Assembly: GCA_012033095.1 (NCBI GenBank)
Contig: JAAUPO010000033.1
Span: 1 to 10,662, forward strand
DNA from: Synechococcaceae cyanobacterium RL_1_2
GTDB taxonomy: Bacteria; Cyanobacteriota; Cyanobacteriia; Cyanobacteriales; JAAUPO01
Reading direction: 5' to 3'
Length of the DNA: 10,662 nucleotides
Shown here: piece after piece, positions 1 to 6,587 of the stretch
How the letters are laid out: every line of letters starts with the position of its first letter
How positions within the stretch are numbered: the stretch's first letter is position 1
The notes under the pieces: generated by a model
The model's input: the letters and a program-made list of their open reading frames with translations, nothing else
The model's database searches: none
Told to the model about the DNA's origin: nothing
Translations under genes and position numbers: made by a program

Positions 1-805
1 ACCCAAGCACCAGTTCCCACTACCAAACTATTGCGGACAATGGTGGCAGGGACAGGGCTTTCCATCGCTTCATCTAACCATAGATGGAGAGGGAATTGGG
101 CACATTTCCCAGCGGCCCGGCAATGAGGGTTAAACAAAGCAAAGTGGCTAGGGTGGGGTTCATTTTAGCCGTTGCCGCCCAATCCGCCAGACCGTCAAAA
201 TTCCAGGTTCCGGCTAGGGGTAATAAGGCTACAACCCCCATTAACAAAAACAAATCCCCTACCCGTTTGGTTAAAAAGGCATCCCTGGCTCCCGTTACTA
301 CCAAGGATTGGTTAAACCAATAACCAATCAAGAGGTAAGTGCCTAGGGTGAGAATTTCTAGAATGACGTAACTGAAAAAGAGGGAATTGCACAGTACTAA
401 GCCACACATCCCCGCTTCAAACAGACCCATGGTGGCAAAAAATCTTGCCCAACCCCAATCCATCTCCAGGTACGCGATCGCGTAAATCTGGGCTAAAAAA
501 TTAATGCCCGTAATCAAAATCAACGCCCCGATCGTGATACTCGAAATATCAAGATCGATGGAGAGGGTAATATCCGCCGCCTGAAGCCAAATAAAGGAAG
601 GTTTTTGGGCCGGTTGTTGCCAGGTTTCAACAAAAGCAAGACAACTATGGACAAAGGCCAGCAAAGTACAGAGGATATTTACATAACCCGCTGGCCGTGG
701 GCCTGTTTTCCGATTTAAACCCGGCATCCAGAGGGCAGATAAACCCATCCCTAGCAAGGTATAGCAAGGCACTAGCCAGACACTCTGACTGAAAAAACTA
801 CTCAT
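1..805 (-). CDS. ndhF: NdhF3/NdhF4-type NDH-1 subunit, 5' part, with one frameshift
   Basis: Proton-pumping, antiporter-like membrane subunit of the cyanobacterial NDH-1 complex, in the form that drives CO2 uptake at the thylakoid membrane. Family hallmarks are visible: the N-terminal WLVPCYTLLG helix, GPRPAGY, the EMDWGWARFF segment, and DAFLTKRVGDLFLLMGVVAL. These fit NdhF3/NdhF4 better than the respiratory NdhF1; I cannot separate F3 from F4 with certainty. The start is taken at ATG 805 (MSSFFSQ), where similarity begins. The frame stays open upstream to 946, but those 47 residues do not resemble the family, and no clear Shine-Dalgarno is visible at either start. Near 108-110 one C of the plus strand appears to be missing: the frame reads GPLGNVPNS and stops at 74, while the next frame continues as GKCAQFPLHLWLDEAMESPVPATIVRNS, the conserved NdhF sequence, open to the left edge. 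The partners ndhD3 and cupA would be expected further left. Confidence 0.88.
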
Positions 806-1435
806 GTTAGGATGACGTTGAAATAATTTACGTAATAAAGCAAAGAAAAAAACCGTTCCCGTTGTTTTAATCTGCTGTGGTGCTGGGTATAACAGCCATT
901 CTGCTCGGATTGTAGAAAGCAATATGAGCCATGACAACCCCAACATAGTGATCTGACACTAATCTTGATGGCTACTAAAACAAGAACAACAAAAATTAAT
1001 GTTTCGCCCTTGGAGATTGATTGAGAACACCATCATTGCAAAAATAGAATTTAGGAGAATTTAGGTTTTCTTAACATTAAGTTGAGTGTAACAATACCAT
1101 AGCTAATCGTCAATAGAGAAAAATATTGCCATAGCTTAAACTCTATATAAGCCAATCTAATATTCATCGGCCTGCTATCCTGCCACGGAAAAACCAGCAC
1201 TTCTTGTTTAGATCTGATTTCTAAAGCCCCCCCCTGCCAACCATTCTGGGGGAGAAATTCCTGAAAAATCATTACAAGTCACCCAAATTGGGGGATTTAG
1301 GGGGCTTGTGCGTAAGTTCTATCAAATATTCAACTTAAAACTGCACTTTAAATACCCAAGACTGAGGGAAGCCCAAGCCCCATCAGAATAGAAGGTAATC
1401 TATACCCTGTATTTTTTAACGTTGTATCCTATTAC
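806..1435. other. Non-coding region upstream of ndhF, with small repeats
   Basis: No convincing gene is seen here. The stretch upstream of 805 should hold the ndhF promoter. In cyanobacteria this operon is commonly controlled by the LysR-type regulator NdhR/CcmR, but I could not identify an operator with confidence. A perfect tandem duplication of the 10-mer AGAATTTAGG lies at 1046-1065. The GC-rich hairpin repeat at 1224-1307 is listed separately. It is followed at 1308-1320 by GTGCGTAAGTTCT, which resembles in reverse the end of the element at 5528-5617 and may be a solitary MITE end. A 73-residue minus-strand ORF (1051-1272) overlaps the repeat and has no recognisable family, so it is not called as a gene. 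Confidence 0.6.
1224..1307. repeat. GC-rich interspersed hairpin repeat with inverted ends
   Basis: The segment starts with AAGCCCCC (1224-1231) and ends with its exact reverse complement GGGGGCTT (1300-1307). Inside, CATTCTGGGGGA and CACCCAAATTGGGGGATTT are further C-rich and G-rich arms. Repeats of the style AAGTCCCCCAA...GGGGGATTTAGGGGGCTT are widespread in cyanobacterial intergenic DNA and are regarded as small dispersed, MITE-like or hairpin repeats. It lies downstream of, and pointing away from, the parvulin gene. Its function is unknown. Confidence 0.6.
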
Positions 1436-1555
1436 TAGGGTCTGTCATCATTTAAACTTGAAACTCTTATTAGCTAAGGATTTCAGTTTTTCAAACTATA
1501 CTTTCTGAACCTGGCTCAGAATCAACGTTTTAATGCCAATTGATGGCACTCCCTA
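1436..1555 (-). mobile_element. 120-bp MITE-like element, copy A (inverted relative to copy B)
   Basis: The element begins TAGGGTCTGTCATCA and ends with the imperfect inverse TGATGGCACTCCCTA, giving 15-base terminal inverted repeats. TA is present at both outer ends, as expected for TA-targeting elements. Its reverse complement aligns along its whole length with 5675-5792; by hand I count 11 mismatches and one 2-base gap. It has no coding capacity, so a transposase would have to act in trans. It lies only 9 bp past the stop codon of the parvulin gene and may influence the end of that transcript. The assignment to a family (IS630/Tc1-mariner-like, because of TA ends) is inference. Confidence 0.78.
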
Positions 1556-1564
1556 ATTTTTTCA

Positions 1565-2299
1565 TTAGGGTGCACGGTGAATAGAAACTTGATCGCGGTA
1601 AGTTTGCTCTATCCAATCATTAAATAATTCATCTAATAAACGCTTGCGGGTTTGCTCATCCAATTGAGCAGACAGAAATTTTTCCAACTTAACAATGACA
1701 TACCATTCCCCCACCTTCATTGGCGCACAAACTTCCCCCGGTTGGGAGGCCTTCAATGCCTTAGCTAAAGCTGGGTGCGGGGTATTTAATTCCACAGGGC
1801 CGATTAAGCCTCCTGTTTGGGCTTCGTTGCCTTCTGAATATTGTCTGGCTAACTCAGCAAAAGGCTCCTCATCCCCTACCACTCGAAAGTATAGTTCTTG
1901 GGCAATACCCACATCCTTAGTGCGAATCAACGAATAAATAACTTTATCTAATTGGGATTTCCGTTTCATAAAATAGGAATCCACTTTGATGCCCCAGGCC
2001 TGTTGTTTGTATTTATCTAAGCGTAAATTACGGGTGGTGACGAGGTTGAGTTGTTCCATGGTCAAGCCGTTTTGCTCTAACCAGACTTGAAGTTGTTCTA
2101 GACTAGCAATCTGCATTTGTTGCTGAAATTGGGCGATCGCGTTATTTTGTTCTTCTGGGGTACATTCAATATTCGCGATCGCTTGATTAACGATGGTTTC
2201 CTTCGCAAAATCCGGCAGCATCTGGTATTGGGCTAGCAAATCAAGAACCTTTTCCCCTTTAAGAATTTCTTCCCCAATTTGTAGAGCTGTGATGGTCAT
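1565..2299 (-). CDS. Parvulin-type peptidyl-prolyl cis-trans isomerase
   Basis: A predicted 244-residue PpiC/parvulin-family protein that catalyses cis-trans isomerisation of X-Pro bonds and can act as a chaperone. Residues 1-110 form an alpha-helical N-terminal region rich in Gln and Glu. The rotamase domain spans about 118-208 and carries the typical FAELARQYSEG...TGGLIGPV stretch, followed by HPALAKALKASQPGEV and a WYVIVKLEKF strand. A short helical tail ends the protein. There is no signal peptide or lipobox, so it should act in the cytoplasm, unlike SurA or PrsA. Start ATG 2299 gives the usual family N-terminus, although no strong ribosome binding site is visible. In many cyanobacteria such parvulins sit next to HlyB-like ABC exporters for RTX proteins; no exporter is present here, but an RTX protein is encoded 4.3 kb away. 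The gene appears intact and is divergent from the gene at 2573. Confidence 0.85.
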   Translation of the reverse strand: MTITALQIGEEILKGEKVLDLLAQYQMLPDFAKETIVNQAIANIECTPEEQNNAIAQFQQQMQIASLEQLQVWLEQNGLTMEQLNLVTTRNLRLDKYKQQAWGIKVDSYFMKRKSQLDKVIYSLIRTKDVGIAQELYFRVVGDEEPFAELARQYSEGNEAQTGGLIGPVELNTPHPALAKALKASQPGEVCAPMKVGEWYVIVKLEKFLSAQLDEQTRKRLLDELFNDWIEQTYRDQVSIHRAP

Positions 2300-2572
2300 A
2301 AAAGAACAAATGAGCTAGGTGGCAACAATAAACAATATAGTATGGTTTCACGGCCCCTCGTTATTTCCTACGAAAAAATATAATTCCTTTGACCCTCGAA
2401 AGACCTCCTTCCTTAGCATTTTAGCTAGTCCAATTAGGAGCAAAAATCCTTTCCGTCAAATCAAACCACATTCCCCATGGTGCTTAGCTAGAATTCCTTT
2501 CCTTATTGACATCTCATCTCATCCCATCAATCAAATCCCACTATTTCATTATCTTAATTTATCAGTTTATTT

Positions 2573-3001
2573 ATGCAGATTCATTGGGCTGTGTGGTCAT
2601 TTATCGCCATGATTTCCTTTGCTGTCTTAACCCTGTTAGTAACCTTTTTAAGAAATTCAGGTCTCTCCACCGCTGCCACTGCTTTTTACTTTTTATTCCC
2701 CACTACGATTATGTTTGGGGCCCTACTCCTATTTCAAAACCATAGCTTAGCAATCCCCCCCCAATTCCATAAATGGGTGTTTCCCCTTGCCTTTTTCACG
2801 TTTACTGCTAACTATGCCATCATCACTGCCTTTGAATTGGCGGATAATCCCGGCTTTGTCAAAGTAATTGGTATGTTAGAAGCGATCGTGGTCACGATCG
2901 TCTATGCGGCTCTTCAACAAAACTGGCAAGACCTAACTTTACAAAAGTTAATTGGTACGATTTTAGCCATTTCCGGTGCGATCTTAATCAGTTTGGATTA
3001 G
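2573..3001 (+). CDS. Small EamA/DMT-family membrane protein
   Basis: A 142-residue integral membrane protein with about five hydrophobic segments (roughly residues 5-24, 34-53, 67-86, 93-112 and 122-140). That is the size of one EamA half-unit of the drug/metabolite transporter superfamily. The segment FVKVIGMLEAIVVTIVYAALQQNWQDLTLQKLIGTILAISGAILI matches the end of an EamA repeat: a helix, a loop with an acidic or polar stretch, then GxxLIxxGaxLI. Single-repeat members usually work as dimers; the substrate cannot be inferred. The first ATG giving a membrane-competent N-terminus is 2573, with no obvious Shine-Dalgarno. The gene ends 9 bp from the stop codon of the convergent serine-hydrolase gene, and no strong terminator hairpin fits in the gap. 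It looks intact. Confidence 0.75.
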   Translation: MQIHWAVWSFIAMISFAVLTLLVTFLRNSGLSTAATAFYFLFPTTIMFGALLLFQNHSLAIPPQFHKWVFPLAFFTFTANYAIITAFELADNPGFVKVIGMLEAIVVTIVYAALQQNWQDLTLQKLIGTILAISGAILISLD

Positions 3002-3010
3002 GAGAAAGTT

Positions 3011-4320
3011 TTAAGTTTTAACTACCACCATGGGTTCCATTAGGGTCACATCTGGGCTAGCAGGGGCACTTTGGGATTTAAAATATTGATACACCGCGTG
3101 GGAAATCTCCTGGATCAATGGTTTGGCTTGGGGATGGTTGTGGGGGCGACGTACCATCACCGCCACGACGTAGCGTTTGCCATTGGGCATATCCACAATC
3201 CCCGCATCCCCCAACACACTACCAATATCACCGGTTTTATGGGCAATGAGGGCATCTTTTTCTAGTCCCTGGGGTAAAAGGGTGTTGGTTTTAGTACCCC
3301 TCATAATGGTGAGGAAGCGATCGCGGGATTTAATATCCAAAATTTGACCATCATTGATTATCGCCAATAATCTAGCCAAATCCTCTGGGTTAGTCGTATT
3401 TGTCCCTTCTAAATCCGGTAGCAGGTTATTAAGGATCGTAGTCGTTAAACCCCACTCTTGGAATCTGGCATTGAGAACGTCACCCCCCCCCAATAATTTA
3501 ATGATCATGTTAGTGGCCGTATTATCACTGATGGTGATCATCAGAGTTGCCACTTCCAATGCACTATACTCTTTCCCGATCTCTTCCCACTGCAGAGTGC
3601 CAGAACCGCCACCCACTACATCTGGAGTAAGGGGCAACATCTGATCGAGCCTAATTTTACCTTGATCAATATCCTGTAAAAATGCCACTAAAATCGGAAT
3701 TTTAATGGTGCTAGCCGCCGAAAACGTTTCACTGCCAGCAAGGTTAAAGTAGTTATTATTATCAAGATCAATGGCAAAAACCCTGTGGATAATTCTTGAT
3801 ATTCCGGTTCCCCTAGCAGTTGTTGTACGATTTGGGCTGGAATGGGTAAGCTCGCCCCCAACTCCACTCCTTTAACTGGTTTCGTAGGGGAGGTGCCATT
3901 TTTTACTTGCTGACCTTCTTTTTGATCCACAGAAAAATTAATTCCACTTAAAAGGGGACTCGCAGGGTCAAAGGCGGACAGGGCAGTGCCAGCGATCGCG
4001 CCAATGCCAATGCCAAAAATCAATAATCTAATCCCATAGATAAATAAAGCCCCTGGCCCCTTCACTTTTTTTCCCACGGCTTTTTTAACACTGGGCTGGC
4101 GGCGACTAGCGGCTTTCAGTGGCCGAGGATTACTAAATTTGAGTTTAGAGTCTGCCCGTTTACGTTTGCGCCTGGGGGGATGGGGCCGATATTGAGCAGT
4201 TTCTCTCAAGTTCATGGACGGGTTAGAAGAATAGTTTTTTTTCTGAGGTTTAGCCACGATAGGAAAGGGAATAACGTTAGGAGATATTTGTTTGCTATAG
4301 ACAGGAGCTGATTTTTTCAT
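3011..4320 (-). CDS. Membrane-anchored class A beta-lactamase-like serine hydrolase, one frameshift
   Basis: Read with one added base this gene encodes 436 residues, in the beta-lactamase2 (class A) family. Residues 1-90 are polar and strongly basic (RRKRKR near 51-55), 91-117 form one transmembrane helix, and the catalytic domain follows in the periplasm. The active-site motifs are all present in corrected numbering: S204-T-I-K207 (SxxK), S265-D-N267 (SDN) and K362-T-G364 (KTG). E305 in LEGTNTT is a candidate omega-loop base. As sequenced, the N-terminal frame slips at the run of five A on the plus strand (3776-3780): it reads STGFLPLILIII and stops near 3688, whereas six A give STGFFAIDLDNNNYFNLAGSETFSAASTIK and join smoothly to the rest. 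The start at ATG 4320 is supported by a strong Shine-Dalgarno. The protein could hydrolyse beta-lactams or act on peptidoglycan peptides; the sequence does not decide. Confidence 0.85.
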
Positions 4321-4324
4321 AGAC

Positions 4325-4333
4325 TTTCCTCCC
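4325..4333 (-). promoter_or_regulatory. Ribosome binding site of the serine-hydrolase gene
   Basis: On the minus strand GGGAGGAAA lies a few bases before ATG 4320. It is the clearest Shine-Dalgarno in the window and fixes the start of the hydrolase gene, while its neighbours lack a recognisable one. Confidence 0.7.
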
Positions 4334-4366
4334 TAACTTAAAGCGACATTCGTCAAAATTTTTTTA

Positions 4367-4375
4367 ACTATAACA
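4367..4375 (-). promoter_or_regulatory. Candidate extended -10 promoter for the serine-hydrolase gene
   Basis: The minus strand reads TGTTATAGT, an extended -10 element (TGn plus TATAGT) about 45-50 bases before the start codon. No good -35 is present at the right distance, which is tolerable for extended -10 promoters. This is a consensus match only. Confidence 0.3.
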
Positions 4376-4488
4376 TTGACTGCTTTTTCTGTTGCGCTAG
4401 CTGCTTCAAACAACCTGATAAACTTAAATATTATCTCTTCTATTGATTAGTCTGATTAGTTTTAATTATTCATTTCTCCAAAAATCCT

Positions 4489-5344
4489 ATGATTGATTGG
4501 TTGATGGCTCCCCTACAGTATGAGTTTATGGTCAAGGCCCTGGTGGTTAGTACTTTAGTGGGGGCTGTGTGTGCAGTGTTGTCTTGCTATATGACCCTCA
4601 AAGGATGGGCGTTGATGGGGGATGCTATTTCCCATGCCGTATTGCCGGGGGTAGTCCTCGCTTATATGTTCAATGTCCCCTTAGCGACTCGGTGCTTTTG
4701 TTTTCGGCTTAGGCTCAGTGATCTCCATTGGCTTTGTCAAAGATCAAACCCGTATCAAAGAAGATACCTCGATCGGTCTAGTTTTTACCGGATTTTTTGC
4801 CCTGGGATTAGTATTGGTTTCTAAAATTCCCAGCGATATTGATTTAATGCATATCCTCTTTGGTAACGTCCTAGGCATCGCCGATCGCGATTTAATTCAA
4901 ACCCTGATCATCAGCGGAATCACATTAGTAGCGATCGCTTTATTTCGTAAAGATTTATTATTATTTTGCTTTGATCCAACCCATGGTCGCACCATTGGCA
5001 TCAATACCAAAAGTATTTATTACCTATTGCTAACATTACTGTCCCTAACCATCGTTGCCGCCCAACAAACCGTCGGCATTATTTTAGTCATGGCGATGCT
5101 AATTACCCCAGGGGCTACCGGCTATCTCTTAAGCGATCGGTTTAATACCATGACCCTCTATGCCGTCATTTCCGGTATTTGTGCCAGTGTGATTGGCACC
5201 TACGCCAGCTACTACCTTGACGCTTCCACTGGGGGATGTATTGTATTAACCCAGACCATAATTTTTATCTTGGTTATGATTTTTGCCCCAAAATACGGTT
5301 TATTGGCCAAGGGTAAAACAACAGCAATCCGCAGCAACGTTTAA
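4489..5344 (+). CDS. Mn/Fe-type metal ABC transporter permease (MntB/SitC-like), one frameshift
   Basis: Inner-membrane permease of the ABC-3 family that imports divalent metals (Mn, Zn or Fe) with a substrate-binding protein and an ATPase. The N-terminal stretch VGAVCAVLSCYMTLKGWALMGDAISHAVLPGV is a family signature. KDQTRIKEDTSIGLVFTGFFALGL, the HILFGNVLGI loop and QQTVGIILVMAMLITPGATGYLL follow in order. The LKGW and TRIKED wording is closest to MntB/SitC/YfeC rather than ZnuB. As sequenced the frame breaks after NVPLA: GCGACTCGG at 4684-4692 carries one extra base, most simply C4688. Without it the sequence reads GCGATCGG and the protein continues as IGAFVFGLGSVISIGFVKDQT. The repaired gene is exactly 284 codons plus stop, normal for the family. 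Neither a binding protein nor an ATPase gene is adjacent, although these usually precede the permease in one operon. A short direct repeat GATTAGT (4445-4459 region) lies upstream. Confidence 0.85.
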
Positions 5345-5527
5345 GTAACCATCCTAAAACCATAGGGTCGAAGGCTAAAGCTCTAAGGATATGTAGAACT
5401 GGGATATGATTGCCAAAGGTTTCAACTTTTATGATCCTTACTCGTATCCGACTATAGCCGTAGTTAATCCGATCGCCACAGACTCATCATGGTGAAAACC
5501 CCACGACGTAAACTTGTTAACCCTGAT

Positions 5528-5617
5528 AGGACTTACGCAGTAGGGCATGCTCAGCGTTAATTTAGCTTAATTCCTAACCCCTAAAAGTTAATATTTACGT
5601 TCAATGGCGCAAGTCCT
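5528..5617. mobile_element. 90-bp MITE-like element with AGGACTTACGC ends
   Basis: The left end AGGACTTACGC (5528-5538) is matched at 10 of 11 bases by the reverse complement of the right end GCGCAAGTCCT (5607-5617). The interior is AT-rich and non-coding. Short elements with GGACTTACGCA-type ends are familiar in cyanobacterial genomes and are thought to be moved in trans by a related transposase. A clear target duplication is not visible. Confidence 0.6.
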
Positions 5618-5674
5618 GCCTTACAAATGTCCTGATATTGATGGCTATAGCCATATCATACAAATCCGCAATAT

Positions 5675-5792
5675 TAGGGAGTGTCATCAATTAGCATTAA
5701 AACGTTGATCCTGAGCCAGGTTCGGAAAGTATAGTTTTAAAATGAAATCCTTAGCGAAGAATAGTTTCAGGTTTAAATGATGACCGGCCCTA
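5675..5792 (+). mobile_element. 118-bp MITE-like element, copy B
   Basis: The ends are TAGGGAGTGTCATCA and TGATGACCGGCCCTA, which are imperfect inverted repeats with TA at both outer edges. The whole element is homologous to the reverse complement of 1436-1555, sharing for example the inner block AACGTTGATNCTGAGCCAGG. The flanks are themselves near-palindromic: GCAATAT on the left and AATATTGC on the right. The element may therefore have entered a palindromic target, or its inverted ends may be longer in this copy. It is non-coding. Confidence 0.78.
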
Positions 5793-6444
5793 AATATTGC
5801 AATATTGCAAAAAATAACCTACCCTAATTGTCTTAATTTGATTTAAACAAATCACGATTGATTTATTACCCAACTCCATAAAACGGATTTGGTATCAACA
5901 ATAGATCGCGCCATACCTCATATAGCAATATAGCAGTCCTAACTAGGTCATAACATCTAGATCCTTACTAGACTTAGCTTTTAATGTACTCAATTGCCAC
6001 AAGCTATTTAGGATTGCCATAACACCTCGATCAAACCGGATTGATTTTACACGCCACTTTTCCCCAGGAACCATGGATTAAACTCTAGACAATGGATTGA
6101 ACAGCGAGGATAGTTTTTTATTCTCAAACAATCAAATCAAATCAGCCTTTAAACCATCGTTAACATTGAACTTATTTTATTACAAAATATAACGGGACTT
6201 ATGAGCCAAAAATGATTGGTTTTTTAGGTCTTAATTGGCAATTAATTTACATAATGAATTTCACTTTACAGAAAATCAAGTAACTCGATATCTAAGTAAC
6301 GATTAAGCTTTATCCTGTGTAAATTCAAGGTTTATCAAGCCTTATGAAGTCACATGACTGGTGTGATCTGGCCCACATTTACTAAGTGATGGGGGTGATG
6401 ATGACAGTTTTTTAAGGGTATGTAAATTACAAGTATAAAAATAA

Positions 6445-6464
6445 AATAAAAATCGATTTTTATT
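6445..6464. promoter_or_regulatory. Perfect 20-bp palindrome upstream of the RTX gene
   Basis: AATAAAAATCGATTTTTATT is identical to its reverse complement over all 20 bases, centred 133 bp before the RTX start codon. It could be the operator of a dimeric regulator. The surrounding sequence is AT-rich, which raises the chance of such symmetry, so the role is uncertain. Confidence 0.3.
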
Positions 6465-6587
6465 GGCAAAACTTATTTACGAAATTAAAGCATTTCAGTA
6501 ATTTATTCAGTAATTATGCGGTTGATGATTCCCAAAGTATTGACTTAGTATTTATATTGTAGTTGTGTATCTTTATATCTAAAACTT

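Larger units (their letters stand above)
5345..6587. other. 1.24-kb non-coding region rich in small mobile repeats
   Basis: No full gene is seen. In order it holds a short start-like reading frame at 5489 (MVKTPRRKLVNPD), cut at once by a MITE-like element (5528-5617); a perfect 14-bp palindrome ATGGCTATAGCCAT (5641-5654); MITE copy B (5675-5792); the palindrome TTGCAATATTGCAA (5797-5810); about 600 bp of AT-rich unassigned sequence; and a 20-bp palindrome at 6445-6464. The last part must include the promoter and leader of the RTX gene. A TTGACT hexamer at 6540-6545 has no convincing -10 partner at normal spacing. Confidence 0.65.

Noticed and set aside
806..946. N-terminal extension of NdhF by 47 residues
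   Set aside because: NdhF similarity begins at MSSFFSQ (805); the extension is unlike the family and probably covers the leader and promoter.
1046..1065. Tandem 10-bp duplication AGAATTTAGG as a regulatory site
   Set aside because: Only two units, far from the nearest start codon, with no matching known regulator site.
1051..1272. 73-residue minus-strand reading frame
   Set aside because: Its first part lies in the GC-rich interspersed repeat, it has no recognisable family, and no ribosome binding site is seen.
2319..2745. Two plus-strand reading frames before and overlapping the EamA gene
   Set aside because: They read out of frame into the membrane protein gene, show no family features, and occupy the divergent promoter region.
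3776..3780. Programmed ribosomal frameshifting in the hydrolase gene
   Set aside because: No downstream stimulatory structure is evident, the split would fall inside a conserved domain, and three other genes here show similar single-base lesions.
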